A stretch of 64,000 bases of DNA, from NCBI GenBank assembly GCA_940671915.1, contig CALNVZ010003430.1:16378111-16442110 (forward strand). Direction: 5' to 3'. Source of the stretch: Paracentrotus lividus. Taxonomy: Eukaryota; Echinodermata; Echinoidea; Camarodonta; Echinidae. Positions 12,326-23,479 of this stretch are shown here, piece by piece (positions within the stretch are counted from its first letter, which is position 1; each line of letters starts with the position of its first letter). The notes beneath the pieces were generated by a model. The model did not search any database and was not told the origin of the DNA. It worked only from the letters and a program-made list of their open reading frames with translations. Both the position numbers and the translations under genes were made by a program.

Positions 12326-13411
12326 ATATGTAGGAGGCATGATTAAAGAGATGATTCCCCTTCAGTCATTGATTGCATGCTCTCGATTCCATGACAGTTG
12401 CTCCAGCGACAAAATGCTCCACTCTAAATTAATCAAGACTAACTTCAACCAATTGATAACCTTATCCTAAACCTAGCATAATAGAACACATAAAACAACT
12501 GAACATAAGAGACGAAAGAAAAACCAGAAAGGACTTCAGAAGAAGGGGAACCGAACATAAAAACGTAATTTAATCCTAAACCTACTTCTTCTACGAATTA
12601 AAGCATGGAGCAAAAGTCTCCAGAGCAAATGTCGTGTCCCCCATGTTCCTGAAGTCGGCTTATTCTGCTTGATTCACTATTCAGGCCGAGGGTCTGAAAT
12701 CCAATGTAATGAGTTTAGTGCATTGGGGCTGATCTTGAAGTACTCTATAGACATTAGATACGCAGATTAAATGACCTTTCTATTGCCAAGGAGCTTTGAA
12801 CTTGGAGTGCTGTATTATAAGGTCTATTCCGGTTGATTGAAGGCTCTCTATACCCAGGACACCATTAAAGGCCCATGAGACTTTAGTTTCGGTCTCATAG
12901 GCTGCCTTACAAATCTTTGTAAACATTCTCAAGAGTAATATGCTTTTCACACTGTCAAAATCGTTTTTTTAAACTCTGCACTGGCAATGAGGTTTAAAGC
13001 AACCCACTTTGTTTTCATGACCTTTGGGTCTTGTTTTTTATTTTTGCCAAAGTGAGTAAATTGAAAGTAGGCCTTCAATATTATTTGTGTCTGCGAGAAA
13101 AAAAAACAGTAATTCGAATAGTGCTTTTTATAATAATATTTCACTTTCTATAAAATAGATTAATAAAAAACAAGAGAAATGTTTTGCAATATGATTATGA
13201 GCCTATGTTAATGGTTGGAGTAGCTGGTACACACATCGGTAGCAGCGCTGGTGGCCTGTATAATGCAACCAGTATGTACCCTATGCCACGTATCCCGTGC
13301 TGGGACAGCCAAGTTCATGGTATGAACAAGTGCACTGTCTGACTCCCAATCTTGTTATGAGAGGAAACATGGTTTTGAACTGGCTGAGTATGACATCTAA
13401 ATCAACCTCAA
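12326..13411. other. non-coding; one small GC-richer frame noted
   Basis: No recognised exon. At 13195-13350 a 45-codon frame beginning with ATG is slightly richer in GC than its surroundings. It has no recognisable domain and no clear splice context, so it is not called a gene. Confidence 0.4.
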
Positions 13412-13860
13412 GAAAGTCAAGGGATGATTGATGTAAGATTGCTGGTTACAGAATCATATGATCAATCGCTCTTATAAGATACTCCCAAGAAGTAGAGCAT
13501 TCTTTTTCTCAGGAGCTAAAGATGGTATCTCACCAGAGAAGATTCTCAGAGACTCTGAGATGCCACAGAGACATCTCAGAGACGTATCGAAGATTTCTCT
13601 AAGACGGAATATAAATATGACAATGTTAAACTCTGGAAAGTCATGGTATGATTTATGTAAGATTGTTTGCTACAGAATCATAATGTCAACCCCTCTCATT
13701 AGATACTCCCGAGAAGGAGAGCATTCTACCTTTTGGAGACTAAAGGTGGTATCTCATATCTCTGAGACTTAGAGATGACGTAGAGACATCGCGGAGAGGC
13801 CTCAGAGATGTTAAAGAATGTAAACAATCTCATAAATATGAACATGTTAGATTTTCCCAT
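13412..13860. repeat. tandem duplication, two units of about 225 bp with GAGATGTCTC motifs
   Basis: Unit 1 (about 13412-13636) and unit 2 (about 13637-13860) share GAAAGTCA, TTTATGTAAGATTG, TACAGAATCAT, AGATACTCCC, GAGCATTCT and GGTATCTCA in order. Each unit also carries clustered, partly palindromic GAGATG/CATCTC/TCTGAGA motifs, which continue to about 13965. A 104-residue open frame spans unit 1, but the aligned frame in unit 2 is not kept, so it is not called coding. Confidence 0.75.
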
Positions 13861-13965
13861 GACTCATGAGATGTTGCGGAGACTCAGGAGATATCTCTGA
13901 GATGGAGTCTCAAACTTGTCTCAAAACTGTCTCTAACCGTCTCAAACCCATATCCAGGCTGGTGA

Positions 13966-15496
13966 GATACCACGATTTATGAACTCTTGATAAGCTTTCC
14001 ACACTTCGTCAAGAATGCCAAGTCTTTTTCAACTTCTCTGTTGAAATTCTGTTCCCTGAAGATAAGTTGCCAAATATTTCGACGAATAATAGACATTTTA
14101 TTGAAGACAGCAGTATATGTACATGTACAGTACCTACAAGTTTCAATTTTGTTACACATTGCTTAGAGTATAAAGCACCACGAACATTCGTCAAAGGCAG
14201 ATTATGGCGCTATACAAGAAGCCATCATCATCATCACCTCTCATTCCTAAAGCTATTATTCTTAATATATTTTAAGATTATGCCTTTTTTTTTTTTTGCA
14301 CTTTGAATATCATTGTACATGTAGATGTCTATTTTAGCCTGTAGAATTGATTCCAACTTAAAGGTTGCTGAAATCATTCACTCCATTTCAATTCTTGTAA
14401 GTTAATAATAAACTTATGCTTGCCAAACATGTGACAGGTGCTGATGTATATTTTACTTTGATTTATTTTTATTTTTTTATATATTTTTTTTTTTAAATTT
14501 CATTTTACAGTTTGAAACTACCAAGTTCACATGTTCGTTATGTGCTGCTCATCAAACTGATGATATGTCTCATTTAAAATATTGGCAACATTTTATCTCC
14601 GAACATTGTTGTTTTCTTTTTCTATTTTAAAACTGATTGGTGAAAAATAACTGAATTTATATGAATTACATGTACATTTTGAAATCTTTCATACATGTAC
14701 TCAGCTATAGGATTGTATTATATTTTCTCATGTTAATTAAACTTTTATTGTAGACTTCAAAAATAAAACAATATATCATGTTGTAAAATGAAAAGCGATT
14801 GTGTATTTAAATCAATACATCTTCAAAACGGTAGGCTTTAATGCAAAATTTGTAGTGCATTCAAACTGATTAATATCATTTCCTTGATGGTGAAGAGTCA
14901 AGAGGTTTTTTCTAAGTATTTGTGAGTACTACCAGCAGGATACATTCACTCAACGCTTGCTCATTTGAGCTCAAGTTTAGGAAAGCATTGGATCTGGTGT
15001 CAAGTTTATGTTATTGTGTGTTCTCAAAAGGAAAATGGCAAAGGTCAATCATTATAGTGATGCTGGCAGTCTTAAGTTCATGAAGCTTGTCATCGCTTTA
15101 TAAGATTGGTTTCTTCCAACTGATCTTGGGGTAAAAGTAAACACATAAACAATAAACACAAGCTCTAGAAAAGTATGCCCAAACAGGCCTTTTTTATTTC
15201 TAAGTAGCCCAAAATATATTTAAACTTTTCTTTACAGGATTTCTTTTTCAATGAGAATGATTTAATAAAAAAAAAAGTTATGTTCATCGTCCCATATATA
15301 GATATACAATAGTTTCTGGAATTGATTATATAAATCTTGAATATTTGGGGATATACATAATCTATTTATTTTTTAGCTCTTATATTTTTGTGACATTTTC
15401 AACACCAATGTTCTTTGTAAAATCTTAGGCTCTGGAAATTATATGTAGGCCTAATCTCATTGACAAGAATTTAAAATGTACATGTTTGTAAATCCT
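13966..15496. other. non-coding, no recognised feature
   Basis: AT-rich, with T runs near 14285 and 14470. No exon was seen. Confidence 0.45.
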
Positions 15497-15635
15497 GGGG
15501 GGCATTTCATGAAAGGACTTGTCGGACGTTTTATCCGACAAACTGTTATAAGCTACTGAAATGCTTGCATCTGATTGGCTGAGAGCAAATTTGTCGGATA
15601 AAGTGTCTGACAAGTCCTTTGATGAAATGCCCCCC
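15497..15635. mobile_element. 140-bp hairpin MITE, copy 1
   Basis: The ends are GGGGGGCATTTCAT and ATGAAATGCCCCCC. The arms carry AGGACTTGTCGGAC and its inverted partner, around a core holding GCTACTGAAATGCTTGC and CTGATTGGCTGAGAGC. Copies lie at 18177-18314, 25703-25842 and 49735-49875. Almost the whole element can fold into one hairpin. A reverse-strand open frame across it is not a gene. Confidence 0.9.
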
Positions 15636-16329
15636 TGAACGACTCAAAATACTGTAGGAACCAATGGATTTTAGGATTTAGATTTGAATCTTAACGATAA
15701 AAAGCCTATTAAAGTTTAAATTTTAGGATTTAAATTTACAGGTAAATAAAAAAAAATTGATCCCTATCTGCAGTTGTTCAGGATATATTTCAAATCCTTG
15801 TAATTCAGAGTGTAAAATTTATCAAGATCAACTAACTTTAAATTATACCAAAAACTTTTTAAAAATTTGTTTGGAATCACATTTGTTTTTAAACACAACT
15901 CTGACTTGTGCACCACCCACTGGCCGACAAATATCCCTGAAATTATCATATTTGCCTAAGTATAATAATTCATGTACGTAGGTGAACATGAATTTATTTT
16001 CTTGGATTGGCAAGTGAACATGTAAATTAAGATAATGTTTGTATCCTTGGCATGTAATATGTTTTCTTGAATTTGATGAAAAGTAAATTAGATGTAACCG
16101 GATCCAGTGTAACGATGCCTTCATTTCTCTCTGTTTGTACAATGTAAGTTGCCCGTGGCCAAGACAAATAGAGACGCAATCAATGTAGTGTGTTTGGTCA
16201 GCTTATTACCCAGAGTGCATCAGGGTTACATCCATGTATTTTGCCTTGAACCCCTTTTGCATGACCTTACTTTATATTTTGCTTTTTATCCAAAAAGCAT
16301 TTAATAGTTATGCAAATATACATATATGC
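15636..16329. other. non-coding, no recognised feature
   Basis: AT-rich spacer. No exon was recognised. Confidence 0.4.
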
Positions 16330-16393
16330 AAATATACAAATGTACTGTAAAGCGCTTTGAGCCACTATGGGAAAAGCGCATTATAAATAATTG

Positions 16394-16425
<32 letters not shown>
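16330..16425 (+). mobile_element. 3-prime tail of a SINE or LINE with an ATT microsatellite
   Basis: The block TAAAGCGCTTTGAGCC...GGAAAAGCGCATTATAAAT is followed directly by about ten ATT triplets. This hairpin-plus-microsatellite tail is common at the 3-prime end of short retroposons in marine invertebrates (established pattern). The 5-prime part is not identifiable here. Confidence 0.65.
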
Positions 16426-17929
16426 TACTTCCAAGTAACTTGTATGATATTGAACATTTCATATGTTTTGAACCTCCTTTGACCTTGTTCTGCTTTTTAA
16501 CCAAAAAGCCTTTCATGATTATAATGCAAGTGTTTTTCCAAGTAATTTGTATGATTTTGTTTCATCAGATTCTTAAGATGATGAGAGTAAGGATAGAGAG
16601 GAAGTGAAAGTGGTTTCTTGAGTGGTTGTCATTTATTAGACCTTAATCCACGGATTCCATTAGAGTTGAGTGCTAAGATGAGGGTCTTGTAATAAAATGG
16701 CTTTTAGATGGCAATATCAACTAGCCCACCATCATTCAAGATCAAATCAAACCTCATATATACATCTGGGCGAATGACCATTCCTTGTGACAACAACGAT
16801 ACAGATGTAGGCCAGAGCCATATCTTAAGTATTATTTAAAGGGCTGGTCAACCCTGAAATAACTGGTTTTATAAACAAAAACAAAAAGCACAATAAAACT
16901 CAAACAAACAAAGCTAATAGAAAAACATATGAATACTAAGAAGAAAAAAAATTATGCAAAAATAGCTGGTCTATATGAAAATTAGCAGCTCTGCCATGAA
17001 GCTGTAATTTTATGTAGTGTAAAACTTAATATTTAATTTATTATTCTATATTGTTTTATTGTAAATTATACACTCCATTTGTCAAGAGACTATTTGCCCT
17101 GTTATAGTGCTTTTTTTTCATTTGATTTGTAAATGAAAATATAAGACTTAAAAGATATAAAACAAATAATATTTGTGATGTCTTTCCGTCAAAAACAAAA
17201 CAAAACTATGTAGATATTTGTAAATACATGTCAGTCTACAAATTTATGAAGAATTCTTCTTATTGATCAGAAACAATTAGTTCCCAAATGAACATTGATC
17301 ATAATTGACCTTGAGGAAGTGATTCATCATCCCAATGGATGTAACATGCATTATGTAACAGACTGTTTCCTGGTCAAGTGCAGTTGTGGTACTTTTGATT
17401 GATGATTTATTATTCAGACATGGACTATGAGCCAGAAACCAATGTATGTTAATTTACCTTTTTGAAAAGCTTTAAATATTATTTTAAAACCTGATTAGAT
17501 CATCATCTCAATTTTTAATTAGATTTTTACTTTTTGAAAATCAGGAAACCTTGTATTGCACTTAAAATGTAAACTTTGAACTTCAAAATTAATAATGACT
17601 GAATTTCTCCAAGCTTGAACTGGAAACAATATGAAAAGAGATATATATAAATTTTTCTTCAATCCAAATCTCAATATACTCCTTGCTCCCACAACCAGGC
17701 CACCTACTGTACCTCTATCTTCAAAGTAAGATTTTTTTAATGCTATGGCAGTGATTGTGGGAGATGGTTATCAGGGCTCCTCATTCGCTGTGAATTATTC
17801 ATGGAAATTTGATAGTTTTTCTTGGACTACGAAAGGAAATGTCAAGAGGCCTTTTGAGTTATTCCAAGTTAAGTGTTGTGCAGGGCTATCAAAGATATGA
17901 CCATTCAGTAGGCGGTTCCTGACTAGCTC
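16426..17929. other. non-coding; possible end of a TTAA element at 16836
   Basis: TTAAAGGGCTGGTCAACCCTG at 16836-16856 looks like one terminus of a TTAA-flanked element, but the partner end was not found. No exon was seen. Confidence 0.4.
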
Positions 17930-18360
17930 GAATTTTACAAATAGAGTGCTATTTCGGATCCAATTAATTGAGCGCGATCAGAGAATATCAGGCTTTTTCT
18001 CACAAATAGCCCTATGAATTGCAAATTCAAAGCTCAAATGATCTTGGGCTTATTTCCAAACTCAAGCTAGATTTACGGTTTTGGCTTGAAACAAATGGAG
18101 TGGTGCTGCACTGATCTGAAACTAAGCCGATTGCCATCATGCACATATCTGGCTTGTTTGTCCAAGCTCGAGATCAGGGGGGCGTTTCATCAAAGGACTT
18201 GTCAAACGTTTTATCCGACAAACTGTTATAAGCTACTGAAATGCTTGCATCTGATTGGCTGAGAGCAAATTTGTCGGATAAAATGTCTGACAAGTCCTTT
18301 GATGAAATGTCTCCAGATCGTAAAGCTTAATCTCGAGCTGATGTAGCATCAACTTCTGGC
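17930..18360. repeat. dispersed repeat family X, copy 2, split by a MITE
   Basis: It matches 8535-8860 block for block (GTGCTATTTCGGAT, GATCAGAGAA, GGCTTTTTCTC, TTTCCAAACTC, CATCATGCACATA, then GATGTAGCATCAAC). The hairpin MITE at 18177-18314 interrupts it. A run of 22 C residues (18370-18391) follows. Confidence 0.7.
18177..18314. mobile_element. 140-bp hairpin MITE, copy 2
   Basis: Same family as 15497-15635, with termini GGGGGGCGTTTCAT and ATGAAATGTCTCC. It interrupts family X copy 2 between the AGATC and CAGATCG blocks. Confidence 0.85.
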
Positions 18361-18683
18361 TTCAGAAATCCCCCCCCCCCCCCCCCCCCCCAGATCCACT
18401 TTGCAGCATGCTATTTGTCAAATTCAAGCTTGTACAAACTAATAAGAAAAGCATACACCACTGTTCTATGATCAAGTTATTCCACAGTTACTACAACAGT
18501 AGTGAGTGCACGATAGGAGAAATTCTATTACCTTTCTATCCATTTTCCCTGAAAACTTTCATTATTACGCTTCTTTGATTTTCTGACTCGAGTTTTTCAT
18601 AAAGAAGTCATTTTCCTGAATCGGACTGCTTATGCTTGATATGAAGAAGCTTACTATATAATTTATTCTTTATTTTGCTACAG

Positions 18684-19245
18684 GCTGAAGGAAAGACTAT
18701 TGATGATGGAAAAGACCCTCCAGGAATAAATAAACCTGGGCAAAATGATGAACCATCTTTGGCACTTCATAGACAACTCGATCAACATCAACCCAGCAAC
18801 AGAGCTCAACAATCTGACAGGGTTAACAAACGTTGGGAAGAAGCATTGAGCAGGAGGAGGGATGCAGGCAAGGGTGCGGTTAAGGGCGTGGCCCAAGGAG
18901 AGGCTCAACGAGATACCAGAGAGCCTGTAGATCAAGAAGTATCAAATCAACTCAGTAACAGTGCACATAAAGCTACCAATCTTCATCAACAAGCCAAAAT
19001 AGTAACCAGCAACTCAACCAAATCGTTGCGTTACCGCAGCAAACTAGTGCGTGTGACGCCGACCGGCAACGCAACGTTGGTCCTGGAGTACATGTCCAAA
19101 TGCCCGATTGAAAGTAAAGATGCCATTTCAGCATTGAGTCGTGCCTCCAGCACCAAATGCAAACAGGAAATTACAGACACGGTGTGTGCCACTTCTGAAA
19201 GGAACTTATATCCTCTATCTCTGCCTAGAGATTGTCCCCATACAG
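18684..19245 (+). CDS. XYLT: XYLT exon: stem region and Cys-rich segment
   Basis: Starts after TTTTGCTACAG and ends before GTACGT. The first 120 or so residues are hydrophilic, rich in Gln, Asn, Asp and Lys, and low in recognisable motifs, as expected for a luminal stem. The last 60 residues hold the conserved block [18 protein letters not shown] followed by further cysteines. It ends after the first base of a Gly codon (phase 1). The preceding exon would have to supply the signal anchor. Confidence 0.92.
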
Positions 19246-22200
19246 GTACGTCTCTAACATTTCCCACCAACAGCTGACAGATCTCAAATTCAATTTCACT
19301 TGGTGTTTCAGTTAACCTATGTTTTCACTTTAAAGGTCTTAACTCTATAGGCCTAGATGTACATTGAAATGTAAGCCTGAGAAAGTTTGAAACTGAAATC
19401 AACACATGTTGGCTAGTGTTTAAAAAAAAGAATTAAATTACAATTAATATGACTTGAAAACAATGGATTTATTTTATTGGATTACTGGATGTAGGTATAA
19501 AGTTATTTTTTTAAAGAATTTATGCAATTTTCAAGATGAGTTGAGATACTGTGAAGTTGAAAAGTAATAGATTTTTCTCTTCTTGGGACTCATTTTCCTG
19601 ATGTGTTATTAAATGGATTATATTGAATCTTTATTGCAAATTCTTGACTTTTCATAGAAAGTAAGCTGCAATATGTTCTATTAATCTTTTTGCAGGTAAG
19701 TTTGCGAATGAGATAGAGGCTGATGGTAACTTCATATCAATGGACCAGCCTAGAGCTAGGATAGCCTATGTGTTGGTCGTCCATGGAAGGGCTTTCAGAC
19801 AGGTAAAACGACTCATCAGATTGCTCTATCATCGAGATCATTTCTTCTACATCCATGTCGACCAGGTCAGTATATAATCATGTGTTTATTCTATTCTATT
19901 CCACTCAGGTGTAGACTTTGGCGATCAAGTTGTTCCAAAACTCTCTGTTTCTAGCTTTTAGTTGTAACTGTTGATCTTCTACCCCTCTCTCTTTAAAGGT
20001 AGTATCAGCCTTTTTCACAAATTGCAAAAACTAATGCAACTTGGCATAACTTTAGAATTTGATCAACCTATACTGTCTATTCAATCTTACTGTCATAGGT
20101 TGCCTAGATCAGTAATATGAAACGAAAATCTGACTACCAATCTAGACCTGCTCTCCATCAACATCGTTGATATTATAGCGCGTGCAGCGCGGATCACACA
20201 CAGCAATATACACACGGCGCATCAGCGTGCATTATTCTCTGCGCTAACGGTCAACAGTTCGCACCGTGCGGTATATTTTTTGAGGTTCGAAAAAATAGGA
20301 ATGAATTTTGATAATCGCAATATAGTGACAAACATACACGTTTGAGCTTAATCATGTTGTGGGAAGATATAGTCATTGATATACTAATATATCCTCTCAA
20401 AAACTAGAATTTTTTTTTTTTTTTTGCCAGCAAAAGGCTGACACTACCTTTAAGCCATGTCTTCAAGCTGTTGATCCTTAACACTCTTCTTCCTTTTGTA
20501 TCAGTAACAAATTCTCTAGACCTCCATTCCATAAATGCATAATGTCTCAGGAATCTGACCTGTCTCATTGTGATTTCACAGAGTAGTTTCTGATTGATTG
20601 ACACGTATCATTTTTATTGTTTGGTCACTCAAAAATTCTATTACCGAAACTGTGGAGCCATACAATAGAATTTTTGTTTGAACCATAACCAACGATAGAT
20701 CACCTATAGAAAGCCAAAAGATTCTGAATATTGTTTTGTTCAACAAAACATACAAAAAATTATAACTTTATACATGTTTTGTTATTTTTTACCAGCATTC
20801 ATGAAATGGGTGACTGTGTTAAATGTACAGTGACCAATACAAAGATAGAATCATATTTCTGTACAAACGTAGATGACCTACATTTATCTGAACAAATTTA
20901 TTGTTATTTGAGCTGTATGGAGTATTTACAAAGCTTTCATAGAAATATAGTTTTAAGACAGTTGACATCAAATCAAAGAAAAGAGAGGAAAATCTCGCAC
21001 ATCAGATAAAACTTTCAACCCTCCTATGCATGTACATGAATACATGTACATGTAGTCTAAATACACAGTGCATAATGGGGTATCTTTGCGTCATCCGAGA
21101 GGAAAGGTTGTCAAACTTGATGGTTTTACCAGGTCCAAATAGCTGTGTGTTTAATACATGTCAAGATACAGTACTAGCCAAGCACCTCTAGCTCATAGCG
21201 GCAATCAACTGTAATCATCGCTATTAACAGGTGGCAAAGAACTTCTGCTCGTTTTCTACGGAATCCATAACTTTAGCATTAGTCAGTAGTGTAGATGTAA
21301 TGTGTGGTCACAACTCATCATGAGCTACATGTATGTCCCTGTAGATCAATTTCTTAGACTCCTACAATTCCTACGGTTTTGATAATGCTATAGGAAAGGC
21401 TATTGCCTGCTCTGTGCGCACCTGGAAAAAGTGCGTGCAATGACCACCGCATTACTAAGATACTTCACAGATGCCAATTAGTACTGATTTTCAGTATTTA
21501 TTATTAAAAGCTGAAGAGAATACCGATGGTTTCATACAAAACACTAATTTAAATTAAATTTTTTAAAATAAAATAAAATAAAAAATTATTTTCAGCTTTT
21601 TAAGTACTAAAATGATCTTGTGCACGTTGCCATCTTTGTTACTTAATTTCGATAGGAATCAGTTACATGTACCAGTAATAAAACTTGTTATTCTCAGTTC
21701 TCTCATTACTTGCACTGTAAGGTATTTAGTTTTTAAAGTGCTGTAGATGTTACTTTTTTTTTGCATCAAGAATCTGTTTTAATTGGTCGTTTATCAAACA
21801 TGTGATTAGGTAATAATTATTATGCCTGTACAAAATCAAAAATTATTATCATTATTCTCAGCGCTCTGATTACTTGCACCGGGAGGTCTCGCTGCTATCC
21901 GAGAAGTTTGCCAATATCCGAGTGACTCCTTGGCGCTATGCAACCATCTGGGGCGGGGCCAGTCTTCTACAGGTCTATCTCAAAGCTATGGAGGATCTGG
22001 TACAGATGAAAGACGTCAAATGGGATTTCTTCATTAATCTCAGCGAGTCCGACTTTCCTATCAAGTAAGATATTTACATTATAAAAATAATACGTGATGC
22101 ATCAAAATCGGACACAAGTCGCCGCGCAACGATCACTGAGAGTAAAGGAAATCGGCAAAGTAATATAAAATGTAAAGATTTGGGGTGAAAATTTTTCTAT

Positions 22201-23446
22201 TTTCTGAATCTCTAATGTTTTATGTTAACGATAAAGGGAAAGTATTTAAAAATTGATTATTTTACTAATGTTCTTGACTCTTTCTTGTTGACTTGATGAG
22301 AGAGGGGAAGGATATACAGCTAGTTTGACTTCCCTATCGAGTAAGATATTTACATGTACATCATAAAGATGATATTACAGAAGGAAATTCATGTAAAATG
22401 GTACTTGCGCTTATTGAATTAATCAACAAAATTAGAAAGAATATATAAAGGATGAGAGTGGAAAAGGATATACAGCGAGTCATGACTTCCTTATCAATAT
22501 TTATCAAGATATTTACATCATAAGAATAATATTTACAGAAGGAATATCCGCAAATTGGTACTTTAGAATTAATCAACAAAATTAGAAAGAGAAGAGAGAT
22601 GATGAGAGAGAGGGAGGACATACATTAAGAGAGAGTAAGATGGTTAGGTACCTATCGAAATGAGAAGTTACACGGTATAGTTGAAATGTATCCACGCTAG
22701 GAAAGAGGGGGAGCTTCGATTTTTGGGCCCCTTAAAAATATTCTTAACACTCCCCTCCAAAAGAAAAGTTATGTTGTATGCATTAAAATTTAGAGTGAAA
22801 TAGGTTTTGTGTTTGTTGAAACAATAATTACCTTGTCTATTCTCTTCTACGGTTAAAGTAAATTTATATGACAATATAACAAATGAACATAGTTTCCATA
22901 TTAGGCAGCTAGTCAGTGGAATAATATGATAAAAAGGGGAGGGAGGGGTAGTAATAGAGAAAAGCGTAATTGAATTTGTCTGACTTTTGCCTCTGGCTTG
23001 TATTTGTTTCGATTTGCAACATTTGATGTGTATGATGGTGAAGCATTGAGTATTCGTTCAGAGCCAGTACATGAATAGATATTATGACAGTTGCCCTAGG
23101 CTCTTTCCATAGTAATATGTAAAAGTACCCTTTAGACTGGGTGCAACTCCTCTAGATTAGAATTAAAGCAGATTTGTATAAAGTATGACCATTGATGCAT
23201 GTGAATAAGCCTGTGGGTAGGAGAACAGAATAGGGGAAAAGACTAGCTTATTGAAGCGTTAAGATTGTTCTTGTTCAGTGCAGAATCAAACATCTTGAAG
23301 ATGTTGTATGGTTGCATGTGATGAGAGATTTGGTACTGCTCTAATGAACACTGATGTTTTTAAAATAGATCAAGATAGGAAGGAAGATACAGAAGAGATA
23401 GATGAGATAGAGCTACATGTATAATGAGAGAGAGCGAGAAAGAGAA

Positions 23447-23479
<33 letters not shown>

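Noticed and set aside
13195..13350. 45-codon ATG frame, GC-richer than its surroundings
   Set aside because: Considered as the missing XYLT first exon, but it has no membrane-anchor segment and no convincing donor.
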